Below are positions 17,273-25,966 of a stretch of DNA of 64,000 bases, piece by piece; positions within the stretch are counted from its first letter, which is position 1, and each line of letters begins with the position of its first letter. The stretch covers positions 4,278,001 to 4,342,000 of the forward strand of contig NZ_CP150274.1 in assembly GCF_037977055.1 (NCBI RefSeq), given 5' to 3'. This DNA is from Paenibacillus sp. FSL K6-1096 (GTDB lineage Bacteria; Bacillota; Bacilli; Paenibacillales; Paenibacillaceae). A program made the translations under genes and the position numbers. Below the pieces are notes generated by a model. The model was not told the DNA's origin. It did not search any database and was given only the letters and a program-made list of their open reading frames with translations.

Positions 17273-18376
17273 ATGAAAGAGCTGATGGGCGTAATTAATC
17301 TTGACCATGAACTGGATAGTCTGAATGAACTGACCTACTTCCGCTGCGGCGCAGCGGTCCCCTTCGCCAGCCGCTACCGGCTGATCGACTTCGTCCTGTC
17401 CAACATGATGCGTGCGGAGCTGGAGAGCGTAGGCTTGTTCGTCCGCCGCAAATACCGTTCCCTGATGGACCATCTGGGCGACGGCAAGTCGTGGGATATG
17501 AACCGCAAGCACGGCGGGCTGTTCATTCTTCCGCCGGACTGGAATGATCCGACGGATACCTCCCTGGGCGACCTCCAGCATTATCATAACAATCTGGACT
17601 TCTTCAAGCGGGCGTCGGCCAAATACATTGTGTTCTCCGGCAGCCAGCATATCAATACGGTGGATCTTCAGGATGTCTACCAGTTCCATTTGGAGCAGGG
17701 TGCCGACGTCACTATGGTCTATAAGCAGATTGACCAGCTTCAGCCGGAGCATGACCCCTGCCTGCGGGTGGAGCTTGATGATGAGCACCAGGTAACGAAT
17801 ATCCACCAGGAGAAGCATCACCCGAATGTGTATCTGGATATTTTTATTATGGAGAAAAAGCAGTTCCTGGAGCAGGTGGAGCACTGCATCGCCCATGGCG
17901 AGAGCTTCTTCTTCCGGGATGCAATCCAGAAGAACCGCCACAAGTTCAAGATTGCAGCGTATGAATACAAGGGGTACCACTCCGTCATCAATTCGCTGGA
18001 GAGCTACTACAAGAACAGTCTGGAGCTATTGAAGCAGGATAATTACTTTGGTCTGTTCAAGGAGAATCCGGTGCAGACCAAGATCAAATATGAGGCGCCT
18101 ACCCGTTACCTGGACAGCTCGTCGGTCAGCAATTCGCTGGTTGCGAACGGCTGTGTCATTGCGGGCAGTGTGGAGAACAGCGTGATTTTCCGCGGTGTGC
18201 AGATCCGTAAGGGGGCCAGAATCATTAATTCTGTCATTATGCAGAAATGCGTCATTGAAGAGAATGCCGTGATTGAGAATGTGATTATGGATAAAGATGT
18301 GCACTTAAGCAAAGACCGGATTCTCGTTGGCGACAGCAGGCGTCCGTTTGTCATTGCCAAGAGCAGCAAGATATAA
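17273..18376 (+). CDS. glgD: GlgD, regulatory paralogue of GlgC
   Basis: This 367-residue protein is related to GlgC but has lost the nucleotide-binding glycine loop: the N-terminus reads MGVINLDHELDSLNELTYFR where GlgC has GGQGKRL. The downstream RYRLIDFVLSNMM and the C-terminal beta-helix hexapeptides remain. In Bacillota, GlgD is a poorly active partner that raises GlgC activity. The ATG at 17273 follows GGGGG by seven bases; a TTG two codons upstream is possible. Confidence 0.93.
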   Translation: MKELMGVINLDHELDSLNELTYFRCGAAVPFASRYRLIDFVLSNMMRAELESVGLFVRRKYRSLMDHLGDGKSWDMNRKHGGLFILPPDWNDPTDTSLGDLQHYHNNLDFFKRASAKYIVFSGSQHINTVDLQDVYQFHLEQGADVTMVYKQIDQLQPEHDPCLRVELDDEHQVTNIHQEKHHPNVYLDIFIMEKKQFLEQVEHCIAHGESFFFRDAIQKNRHKFKIAAYEYKGYHSVINSLESYYKNSLELLKQDNYFGLFKENPVQTKIKYEAPTRYLDSSSVSNSLVANGCVIAGSVENSVIFRGVQIRKGARIINSVIMQKCVIEENAVIENVIMDKDVHLSKDRILVGDSRRPFVIAKSSKI

Positions 18377-18379
18377 TAT

Positions 18380-18427
18380 CTGGATCAGGGGAATGGTGCC
18401 GCTAAAGGGATCATTCTTCTGATCCAG
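18380..18427 (+). other. Intergenic hairpin between glgD and glgP
   Basis: CTGGATCAG and CTGATCCAG form a 9-bp perfect stem just after the glgD stop and 78 bases before glgP. No T-run follows, so it is more likely an mRNA-processing or attenuation element than a simple terminator. Confidence 0.4.
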
Positions 18428-18504
18428 TGTTGTAATAGACGCATTTCAGACCACTTCAGGCCATTTCAGAGCCACTATAACCATCTGTTAGGGGGAACCT
18501 GCTG

Positions 18505-20937
18505 TTGTTCAACGATAAGGAAACGTTCAAACAAGTGTTCCGTGACAAGCTCATCGGGAAGTTAGGCAAGCCGCTGGAAGAAGCCTCAAATGCTGACGTA
18601 TATAATATTCTCGGCAATATGATCCGCGAGAGTGCCGGTAAGGACTGGGCGGCCACCAATCAGAAGTTCAAGATCGACAAGGATAAGCAGGTCTACTATT
18701 TCTCTATGGAGTTCCTGATCGGCAGGCTGCTGGGCAATAATCTGCTGAATATGGGCGTGCTGGAGGTTGTCCGTGAAGGCCTTGCGGAGCTTGGCTTCTG
18801 TCTGCAGGATATCGAAGAGGTGGAGGCCGATGCCGGGCTGGGCAACGGGGGGCTGGGCCGGCTGGCCGCCTGCTTCCTCGATTCGCTCGCTTCCCTGCAA
18901 TATGCGGGACACGGCTGCGGCATCCGCTACAAATACGGCCTGTTCGAGCAGAAGATCGTGGACGGGTATCAGGTGGAGCTGCCGGATTACTGGCTGCAGA
19001 ATGATAATGTGTGGGAAGTGCGCCGCGAGGACAAACAGGTGGAGGTACGCTTCTGGGGCCGGGTCGATACCAGCTGGGAGAACGGTGAGCTGGTGTTCGA
19101 GCACCGGGACTATGAAGCGGTGCGGGCGGTTCCGTATGATATTCCGATCATTGGAGCAGACCGCCGGCATGTCAACACCCTGCGGAACTGGAGTGCGGAG
19201 TCGATCACCCAGCCTTCAAGAGTATTCAGCTCTTTCGGCGGGAGCGATTACCACAAGTTCCTGGAATACAAACGTTCCGTGGAATCGATCTCGGAATTCC
19301 TGTATCCCGATGATTCCGAGTATGAGGGCAAGCTGCTCCGCCTGAAGCAGCAATACTTCCTGTGCAGCGCTGGCCTGCAGAGTATTCTGCGCACCTTCGC
19401 CAAGACAGGTCTTCCGGTTGAGAGCCTGCCTGACAAGGTAGCTCTGCATATCAATGACACTCACCCTACCTTGGTGATTCCCGAGCTGATGCGGATTCTG
19501 ATGGATGTGCACGGTCTGGGCTGGGATCAGGCCTGGGGCATGACTACACAGATGGTGTCTTATACCAACCATACGATTCTGAGCGAGGCGCTGGAGAAGT
19601 GGCCGCTCGGCATGGTCAGAGAGCTGCTGCCGCGCATCTTCCTCATTATTGAGGAGATCAATGCCCGCTTCTGCGGCGAGCTGATGAGCAAATATCCCGG
19701 CGACCAGGACCGGATTAACCAGATGGCGATCATTCATGACGATCAGGTGCGGATGGCCCATCTGGCGATCGTTGCCAGCCACAGTGTGAACGGGGTAGCG
19801 GCGCTGCATACCGAGATTCTGCAAAAGCGTGAAATGCGGCTGTTCAATGAAATGTATCCGCACCGCTTCAACAACAAGACCAACGGCATTACGCACCGCC
19901 GCTGGCTGCAGCACGCCAATCCGGGGCTTGCCGGACTGATCAGCGAGTCGATCGGCACCCGCTGGATGCATCAGCCCCAGGAGATGATCGGGTTGATCAA
20001 ATACAGTGAGGACACCTCGTTCCAGGAGCAGGTGGCCGCGATCAAGCGGAACAATAAGCTGAAGCTGGCCGAATACATCACCGGCAAGCACGGCATCCCG
20101 GTGGACCCGGACTCGATCTTCGATGTCCAGGTCAAGCGGCTGCATGCCTATAAGCGCCAATTGCTGAACGTGCTGCATATCATGCACTTGTATAATCAGA
20201 TCAAGGATAATCCTTCAATCAATATCGTACCGCGTACCTTCATCTTCGGCGCGAAGGCTGCTCCGAGCTACCATCTCGCCAAGCGGGTCATTAAGCTGAT
20301 TAATACAGTGGCCGATGTCGTGAACAAAGATCCGGACATTAACGGGAAGATCCGCATCTTCTTCCTGGAGAACTATTCGGTATCCCTGGCCGAGAAGATC
20401 ATTCCGGCCGCCGATGTCAGCGAGCAGATTTCCACGGCGAGCAAGGAAGCCTCCGGCACCGGGAACATGAAATTCATGATGAACGGCGCGCTGACCATCG
20501 GGACCATGGACGGGGCGAATGTGGAGATGCATGAGATGGTAGGGGACAGTAATATGTTCCTGTTCGGGCTGCGGGCGGAGCAGGTACTGGATTACTACCA
20601 GTACGGCGGATACCATGCCCGCGATATTTATAATGGCGACGGCCGGGTGAAGGAGGTACTGGATCAGCTGGTGATGCCGGGACCGTTCTGCTCCCACGCC
20701 CAGGAATTCGATACACTCTTCCAGTCGCTGATTGACAATAACGATGAATTCTTCGTGCTGAAGGATTTCGCCAGCTATGTGGAGACCCATGTCAAGATTG
20801 ACCTGGCCTACCGCAATCCGAAGGAATGGCTCAAGAAGTCTATCATTAACATCGGACATTCCGGCAAGTTCTCCAGCGATAATACGATCAGCCGTTATGC
20901 CTCCGAGATCTGGCACATCGATCCGGTCAGACTGTAA
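18505..20937 (+). CDS. glgP: Glycogen/starch alpha-glucan phosphorylase
   Basis: This 810-residue GT35 phosphorylase releases glucose-1-phosphate from glycogen using pyridoxal phosphate. Diagnostic blocks are present: EADAGLGNGGLGRLAACFLDS near residue 110, the ALHINDTHPTLVIPE segment, and EASGTGNMKFMMNGA, which contains the PLP-binding lysine. Length is normal. The TTG start has AGGGGGAA eight bases upstream. The gene lies 128 bases after glgD, with a hairpin between. Glycogen synthase and branching enzyme genes are not in the window, so the pathway is split on the chromosome. Confidence 0.95.
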   Translation: MFNDKETFKQVFRDKLIGKLGKPLEEASNADVYNILGNMIRESAGKDWAATNQKFKIDKDKQVYYFSMEFLIGRLLGNNLLNMGVLEVVREGLAELGFCLQDIEEVEADAGLGNGGLGRLAACFLDSLASLQYAGHGCGIRYKYGLFEQKIVDGYQVELPDYWLQNDNVWEVRREDKQVEVRFWGRVDTSWENGELVFEHRDYEAVRAVPYDIPIIGADRRHVNTLRNWSAESITQPSRVFSSFGGSDYHKFLEYKRSVESISEFLYPDDSEYEGKLLRLKQQYFLCSAGLQSILRTFAKTGLPVESLPDKVALHINDTHPTLVIPELMRILMDVHGLGWDQAWGMTTQMVSYTNHTILSEALEKWPLGMVRELLPRIFLIIEEINARFCGELMSKYPGDQDRINQMAIIHDDQVRMAHLAIVASHSVNGVAALHTEILQKREMRLFNEMYPHRFNNKTNGITHRRWLQHANPGLAGLISESIGTRWMHQPQEMIGLIKYSEDTSFQEQVAAIKRNNKLKLAEYITGKHGIPVDPDSIFDVQVKRLHAYKRQLLNVLHIMHLYNQIKDNPSINIVPRTFIFGAKAAPSYHLAKRVIKLINTVADVVNKDPDINGKIRIFFLENYSVSLAEKIIPAADVSEQISTASKEASGTGNMKFMMNGALTIGTMDGANVEMHEMVGDSNMFLFGLRAEQVLDYYQYGGYHARDIYNGDGRVKEVLDQLVMPGPFCSHAQEFDTLFQSLIDNNDEFFVLKDFASYVETHVKIDLAYRNPKEWLKKSIINIGHSGKFSSDNTISRYASEIWHIDPVRL

Positions 20938-20948
20938 TTGCCAATGAA

Positions 20949-20992
20949 AAAGCCGCTCCATCCAGGAATAATTCCTGCGGTGGGGCGGCTTT
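20949..20992. terminator. Bidirectional terminator between glgP and the fRMsr gene
   Basis: AAAGCCGC.CCA pairs with TGG.GCGGCTTT between convergent genes; a T-run (or its complement) is present on both sides. Confidence 0.7.
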
Positions 20993-21014
20993 GTTCATGT
21001 TGTTCATGCAGGCC

Positions 21015-21494
21015 TTACAGCACTTCGGCGACCATGGCGGCGAACCGTTCCAGGAAGCGACGTTCCTCGTCGTCGAAGCGGTGCTTCAGCGGACTGTCGA
21101 TATCGAGCACACCGTAAAGGGTATCTCCCTTGATCAGCGGAACCACAATTTCGCTATTGGAAGCGGCATCGCAGGCGATATGTCCCGGGAAGGCATGAAC
21201 ATCGCCTACGACCAGCGTGCGGCGCTCGGCGGCTGCGGTTCCGCAGACCCCGCGGCCCAGCGGAATGCGGATGCATGCCGGAAGTCCCTGGAAGGGACCG
21301 AGCACCAGCTCTGTGCCGTCATACAGGTAGAAGCCGGTCCAGTTGGTGTCCGGCAGAGAGAGCTTTAACAGCGCCGAAGCGTTGGCCAGGTTGGCGATTG
21401 CGTTCGGCTCACCTTCCATCAGTGCTCCGAGCTGGCTGAGAACGGCCTCGAACCGTTCGCTGCGGGTGCCATCATAAGGCATGGCTTGAAACAT
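21015..21494 (-). CDS. Free methionine-(R)-sulfoxide reductase, GAF domain (YtsP-like)
   Basis: This 159-residue single GAF domain protein reduces free methionine-R-sulfoxide. The family cysteines are present in LPACIRIP, GRGVCGTAA and GHIACD, together with DVHAFPGH and SEIVVPLI. The E. coli enzyme uses such cysteines for catalysis and resolving. AGGAAGGTG precedes the ATG. It stands alone, convergent with glgP. Confidence 0.92.
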   Translation of the reverse strand: MFQAMPYDGTRSERFEAVLSQLGALMEGEPNAIANLANASALLKLSLPDTNWTGFYLYDGTELVLGPFQGLPACIRIPLGRGVCGTAAAERRTLVVGDVHAFPGHIACDAASNSEIVVPLIKGDTLYGVLDIDSPLKHRFDDEERRFLERFAAMVAEVL

Positions 21495-21726
21495 GAAGCA
21501 TCACCTTCCTGTACCTTGAGTCAGTAATGAGTCCCATAACTGTTAACTATCAAGATATTACAGGGAAGCGCAATACGTCAAGCATTAACAAGGCTGCGCC
21601 AGGATTTTACTCTTAGTGGAAGGTCTGGAGGAAGGTAGGATTCTGCCTCAGCCCATGTTTCCGGGATCAGCGGGCAGGGTAATGCTTTTATAAATACAGC
21701 AGGCTAGTAGCCAGAAGGAGTGGAAC

Positions 21727-22020
21727 ATGCGCGCCGATGTACAGAACTTGTTTATGGGAATCCACATGCTTTATTTGGCACACGAGAAGGATTTGACACT
21801 GACTGAGGTGCTGCCGGAGCTGGAGAATCTGGGCTACCGGGTAGCTGAACGCGAAGTGAAGCAGGAGCTGGAACGGCTGACTCAGGACAATTTCCTCACA
21901 GCCCACGGCGAGGCTTACAGCGTCACCGGGACAGGCATCGAGGAGTTCAAAGCGATTCAGGCCAAGCTTGGGGTGCTGTGCACCGAGGTGCTGAAGCCGG
22001 TCAAGGCTGCGGGTGCGTAG
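21727..22020 (+). CDS. Conserved hypothetical 97-residue protein, possible winged helix
   Basis: I do not recognise a named family. The protein is charged and soluble, and helix-rich segments suggest a small winged-helix-like fold: LTEVLPELENLGYRVAEREV, then VKQELERLTQDNFLTAHG and a strand YSVTGTGIEEF. That pattern (helix, helix, hairpin) resembles PadR-like or phage-type regulators, but the resemblance is weak. AGAAGGAG precedes the ATG. It is monocistronic and divergent from the fRMsr gene. Confidence 0.65.
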   Translation: MRADVQNLFMGIHMLYLAHEKDLTLTEVLPELENLGYRVAEREVKQELERLTQDNFLTAHGEAYSVTGTGIEEFKAIQAKLGVLCTEVLKPVKAAGA

Positions 22021-22240
22021 GATAAACCCTTGATGGAGCGGGCTGAACCGGACAATACACAATTGGCATACCAGACAGCGTCTGACCGCGTGGCGGCAAG
22101 CCATGGGACAGGCGCTGTTTTTGATTCAAATATAAGAATTTGTTTCTTTCCGCTTGCCGGGATACCTGCCTGACGGAATGTCCTTCGGGGAATGCCTGTA
22201 ATTGATGTATACTGATAGCAGGCTGAAAGGGGACGGGAAC

Positions 22241-22810
22241 ATGTATGTATGCGGCGGGATCATCCCGGAATTGAACGGGGCCAGGGTACGGCTGCGGGCC
22301 ATGGCTCCCGCAGATGCGCAGGCGCTGCTTGAGATCTGGAGCCACCCCCGGGTGGCTCCCTGGCTGAATGCGCCGCCCCTTGCTTCTGTGGAAGAGGCAG
22401 CAAGCCTGATCGTCCTCCTGGCCCGCTGGGCGGCGGAGGAGGAGAGCCTGCGCTGGAGCATTCTTGGGCCGGAGGGGGAAGTGATCGGCAGCTGCGGATA
22501 CAACTATTGGCAGCTGCAAGGCGCGTACCGGGGGGAGATCGGCTTCGAGCTGTCCCCGGCGGCGATGGGAATGGGCTATATGCGGGAAGCGCTGGAGCTT
22601 GTGCTGGAATTCGGCTTCGGCACCATGGGGCTGAACCGGATTGAGGCTTTATGCCATCCGGACAACCTCCGGGCAGAGCGGCTGCTTGAGGGGCTGGGCT
22701 TCCGGCAGGAGGGGCTGCTGCGGCAGTACCGGCATACCGCTTCCGGTTACCAGGATGTACAGATATATTCCCTGCTATGCGGAGAGGGAGCACAGAACTT
22801 AAGAACATAG
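22241..22810 (+). CDS. GNAT acetyltransferase, RimJ/RimL type
   Basis: This 189-residue protein has the layout of RimJ/RimL-like N-acetyltransferases: an N-terminal LNGARVRLRAM strand, SCGYNYW, the acetyl-CoA segment ELSPAAMGMGYMREALELVL, then GLNRIEALCHPDNLRAERLL and GFRQEGLLRQY. The substrate may be a protein N-terminus or a small amine. The ATG at 22241 is preceded by AAAGGGGA; a TTG/ATG 39 bases upstream lacks a site. It lies 19 bases before the MFS gene, suggesting co-transcription. Confidence 0.87.
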   Translation: MYVCGGIIPELNGARVRLRAMAPADAQALLEIWSHPRVAPWLNAPPLASVEEAASLIVLLARWAAEEESLRWSILGPEGEVIGSCGYNYWQLQGAYRGEIGFELSPAAMGMGYMREALELVLEFGFGTMGLNRIEALCHPDNLRAERLLEGLGFRQEGLLRQYRHTASGYQDVQIYSLLCGEGAQNLRT

Positions 22811-22829
22811 AGAGAGGATAGGGATTCAT

Positions 22830-24335
22830 TTGAAGTCACCGGGGGAAAGAGAACGGAAGTTAATTTTGACAGGGGTGCTGCTGGCTACATTTCTGGCGGC
22901 GATTGAAGGGACGGTGACCGGGCCTGCCGGTCCGGCGATCGTCGGGGATTTCCAGGGCATGAAGTGGCTGAGCTGGATCTTCACAGCTTACCTGCTGGCG
23001 ATGGCGGTTACCACGCCTATCTTCGGTAAGCTCAGCGATTTGATCGGGCGCAAGCCCGTGTTCATCGGCGGGGCGGCTGTTTTTCTGGCGGGCTCGCTGT
23101 TATGCGGCGTGTCGCAGAGTATGGAGCAGCTGATTATATTCCGGGGAATTCAGGGGATTGGCGCAGGAGCGCTGATACCTATGACTTTTACAATTATCGG
23201 GGATATCTACAGTCTGAAGGAGCGGGCGAAGACCCAGGGGCTGCTTAGCTCGGTGTGGGGGATTTCTTCCCTGGTAGGGCCGCTGCTGGGCGGGTATGTG
23301 GTCGATTATCTGAGCTGGCGCTGGGTTTTTGTATTCAATCTGCCGTTCGGACTATTATCGATCTTGTTCATTACGCGGTATCTCAAGGAGGAGCGGGTGC
23401 GCCGTAAGACCACCATTGATGTGGCCGGGGTGCTGCTGTTCGCCGCGGGCATGGGGGCGCTGCTCTTCGGGCTGACGACAGGAGGGCAGAGCCTGGCCTG
23501 GGATTCCCCGCTGCTGGTATCGATCCTCGTTGCCGCTGCCTTGCTGCTGGTGCTCTTCCTGTTCGTGGAACGCCGCGCAAGGGAGCCGATGCTGCCGCTG
23601 GAGCTGTTCTCGATCCGCAATATTGCGGTCTCTACGGGAGCGAATCTGCTGGTCAGCACACTGATTATCGGCTTATCGACATATGTTCCGCTGTGGGTGC
23701 AGGGCGTATTCGGCAAAAGCGCGGCCCTCTCCGGCCTCCTGCTGGCCCCGATGTCCGTGGGCTGGATGCTCGGCTCCATTGCCGGGGGAAGAATGATTCT
23801 GCGTGCGGGAACCCGCCGGACAGGGATGCTCGGGCTGTTCCTGGTGGCAACCGCTGCGGTCGGCCTGACCCTGATGGATGCCGGCTCCTCCCAGCTGCTG
23901 CTGCTCCTCCTGATGCTGTGCTGCGGGATAGGCTTCGGCTATGCTTCGACAGTCTTCACCATTATCGCCCAGTCCTCGGTGCAGCATGAGCAGCGCGGGG
24001 CCTCGACGGCACTGAATACCTTCATCCGCTCCCTCGGGCAGACCGTGGGGGTGGCGATCTTCGGGTCATGGCTGAATTTCAGCATCGACCGGAGGCTGGC
24101 AGAGCAGCCGGAAGCGGCTGTGGCCGGGGCGGATATCAACCAGCTCCTTAATCCGCATGGCGGAAGCACCCTGAGCGGGGAAGCCTGGAGCAGTCTGCAA
24201 GGGGCGCTGGAGGGCGGGCTGCATTCCCTGTTCATCCTGATGGCGGTGTTCGCGGTAATCTCTCTGGTAATTTCGGCAGGACTTCACAAGGGAGTTCCTT
24301 CCATCCAAGAGGCAGGAAGAGAGCCGAAGTCCTGA
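22830..24335 (+). CDS. MFS drug exporter, DHA2 (14-helix) family
   Basis: This 501-residue exporter has about 14 membrane helices. Motif A (GKLSDLIGRKPVF) and the antiporter motif C region (GPLLGGYVVDYLSWRW) are present, placing it with proton-coupled multidrug exporters. The TTG start follows GAGAGGATAGGG. A terminator ends the unit, and a convergent MarR-type repressor gene follows, a common arrangement for regulated exporters. The drug or metabolite exported is unknown. Confidence 0.9.
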   Translation: MKSPGERERKLILTGVLLATFLAAIEGTVTGPAGPAIVGDFQGMKWLSWIFTAYLLAMAVTTPIFGKLSDLIGRKPVFIGGAAVFLAGSLLCGVSQSMEQLIIFRGIQGIGAGALIPMTFTIIGDIYSLKERAKTQGLLSSVWGISSLVGPLLGGYVVDYLSWRWVFVFNLPFGLLSILFITRYLKEERVRRKTTIDVAGVLLFAAGMGALLFGLTTGGQSLAWDSPLLVSILVAAALLLVLFLFVERRAREPMLPLELFSIRNIAVSTGANLLVSTLIIGLSTYVPLWVQGVFGKSAALSGLLLAPMSVGWMLGSIAGGRMILRAGTRRTGMLGLFLVATAAVGLTLMDAGSSQLLLLLLMLCCGIGFGYASTVFTIIAQSSVQHEQRGASTALNTFIRSLGQTVGVAIFGSWLNFSIDRRLAEQPEAAVAGADINQLLNPHGGSTLSGEAWSSLQGALEGGLHSLFILMAVFAVISLVISAGLHKGVPSIQEAGREPKS

Positions 24336-24362
24336 CACAGCAAGCTTCAGATCACATAGATA

Positions 24363-24399
24363 AACGGCTGCGCATTCCAGCAAGGATTGCGCAGCCGTT
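24363..24399 (+). terminator. Terminator of the MFS gene
   Basis: AACGGCTGCGCA and TGCGCAGCCGTT form a 12-bp perfect stem. TCTCTATGG follows, a weak T-tract. Confidence 0.65.
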
Positions 24400-24468
24400 C
24401 TCTATGGATAGGTTATTTTCTGGACACACTAGTGAATTGATTCACAACCATACCAGCCTCAATAATAC

Positions 24469-24936
24469 TTATTTGCGGGGAAGCGGGGAGAGCTTCTCAG
24501 CCTGCAGGCCCATCTTCTTCAGGAGTACAATCATCTGTTCCTTCTCTTCGTCGCTAAGTCCGCTGAAGGCCAGGTGCAGACGCTCGGAATACTTCGGATA
24601 CATCTCATTCATCAGACGTTCGCCTTCGGCGGTCAGCTCGGCAAAAATAACCCGGCGGTCGCTGGGGCAAGGCTTGCGCTGAAGATAACCGCGTTCCTCC
24701 AGCTTGTCGATGACATAAGTGACGTTGCCGCTCTGCAGCAGCAGCTTGGCTCCGATCTGCTGGATCGGCTGCGGCCCCTTGTAATAGAGTACTTCCATGA
24801 CGGCGAAGGCTGTGGGGTTGAAGCCTTCGATCTTGCTGCCGGTTACGGCATGCTCGTTAATGCTCTTGAATGACTTGGCAAACACCCGGTACAAATGCAG
24901 GGTCAACTGAGTATCGCGTTCATAGGATTGGATCAT
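24469..24936 (-). CDS. MarR-family transcriptional regulator (MhqR/YusO-like)
   Basis: This 155-residue winged-helix regulator has FNPTAFAVMEVLYYKGPQPI, IGAKLLLQSGNVTYVIDKLE (recognition helix) and the wing RGYLQRKPCPSDRRVIFAELT, followed by the C-terminal dimer helix. The cysteine in PCPSDRR is conserved in many relatives of MhqR/YkvE. It may repress the adjacent MFS exporter, but no operator was identified. AGAGGTGAAGAAGC precedes the ATG. Confidence 0.88.
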   Translation of the reverse strand: MIQSYERDTQLTLHLYRVFAKSFKSINEHAVTGSKIEGFNPTAFAVMEVLYYKGPQPIQQIGAKLLLQSGNVTYVIDKLEERGYLQRKPCPSDRRVIFAELTAEGERLMNEMYPKYSERLHLAFSGLSDEEKEQMIVLLKKMGLQAEKLSPLPRK

Positions 24937-25204
24937 GCTTCTTCACCTCTATTGTTAATCGTGACGGCAATGCCGCACGGTTTGGAATACAAATTCCCGG
25001 ATATAGCTTTACAATACGTCAAACCTGGAATGAAGAACATATCATTTGTCACAATAAGCACACTTTTAATTATTAAAAATCAAACAATCAGCAAAACGTG
25101 CATCCTGTTTATTGGAAGAGTGAAGATTTATGCAGCACAGGCCTGTCCATGGTGTTATGATCGCATTATGTATAGATGCTGGCCTGGAGGAGATGGAGGA
25201 CAAT

Positions 25205-25966
25205 ATGCAAGAGACAGATGAGGACCGGATCAGCCGGGAGGCTGATGAACGTGAAGATGACGAAGATGATGTAGTGCTTGATGTGGACATTGAAGAAGCG
25301 GGATATGAAGCAGGAGATGTACGGATTGCAGAGATATCGTTCCAGGTGCGCAGAGGTGAGCTGCTGGGATTAATCGGACCGAACGGAGCCGGCAAAAGCA
25401 CGACCATCAAGACGCTGCTCGGCCTGCTGAAGCACGCCAAGGCGCAGGTCAAGCTGGGCGGCGGGAACCAATCCTATGCCTATGTGCCGGAGCAGCCGGT
25501 CTTCTATGAAGACCTTACCCTGTGGGAGCATCTGGATCTGGCCGCGGCCGCCTACGGCCTCAGCTATGAGACCTTCCAGTCGACAGCGGAGAAGCTGCTG
25601 CTGCAGTTCGGCATGGCCGGTGTGCGCGATGACTTGCCCGCAGGCTTCTCGAAGGGAATGAAGCAGAAGATGATGCTGATGCTGGGCTTCCTGGTCCAGC
25701 CCGATGTCTATATCGTGGACGAGCCGTTCATCGGGCTTGATCCCCGGGCCACGAAGGACTTCCTGCGCCTGCTGGAGGCGGAACGGGAGCGCGGGGCCGG
25801 GGTCCTGATGTCTACGCATGTACTGGATACAGCAGAGAAAATCTGTGACAGCTTCGTGCTGATCTCCGGAGGCCGGATTGCGGCCGAAGGCACACTGGAG
25901 GCGATCCGCAAGGAAGCGGGTCTGCCGGAGGGGTCGTTGTTTGATTGCTTCGACGAACTGGCATGA
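25205..25966 (+). CDS. ecsA: ABC transporter ATPase, EcsA-like
   Basis: This 253-residue ATPase has Walker A GPNGAGKST, a Q-loop in AYVPEQPVFYEDLT, the degenerate signature FSKGMKQKMML, Walker B VYIVDEPFIGLD and the switch histidine in MSTHV. It overlaps by four bases an EcsB-type membrane protein, so it is the ATPase of an EcsAB transporter, linked in B. subtilis to secretion, regulated proteolysis and competence. It has an unusual acidic N-terminal tail of about 30 residues before the ABC domain. GGAGGA lies four bases before ATG 25205; ATG 25193 abuts its own site and is less likely. Confidence 0.85.
   Translation: MQETDEDRISREADEREDDEDDVVLDVDIEEAGYEAGDVRIAEISFQVRRGELLGLIGPNGAGKSTTIKTLLGLLKHAKAQVKLGGGNQSYAYVPEQPVFYEDLTLWEHLDLAAAAYGLSYETFQSTAEKLLLQFGMAGVRDDLPAGFSKGMKQKMMLMLGFLVQPDVYIVDEPFIGLDPRATKDFLRLLEAERERGAGVLMSTHVLDTAEKICDSFVLISGGRIAAEGTLEAIRKEAGLPEGSLFDCFDELA

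Noticed and set aside
16214-17980. 588-codon minus-strand frame opposite glgC/glgD
   Set aside because: It is a shadow of two clearly recognised genes in high-GC DNA. Long antisense frames also occur opposite 45263-47230, 42934-44439 and 29040-30329 for the same reason.
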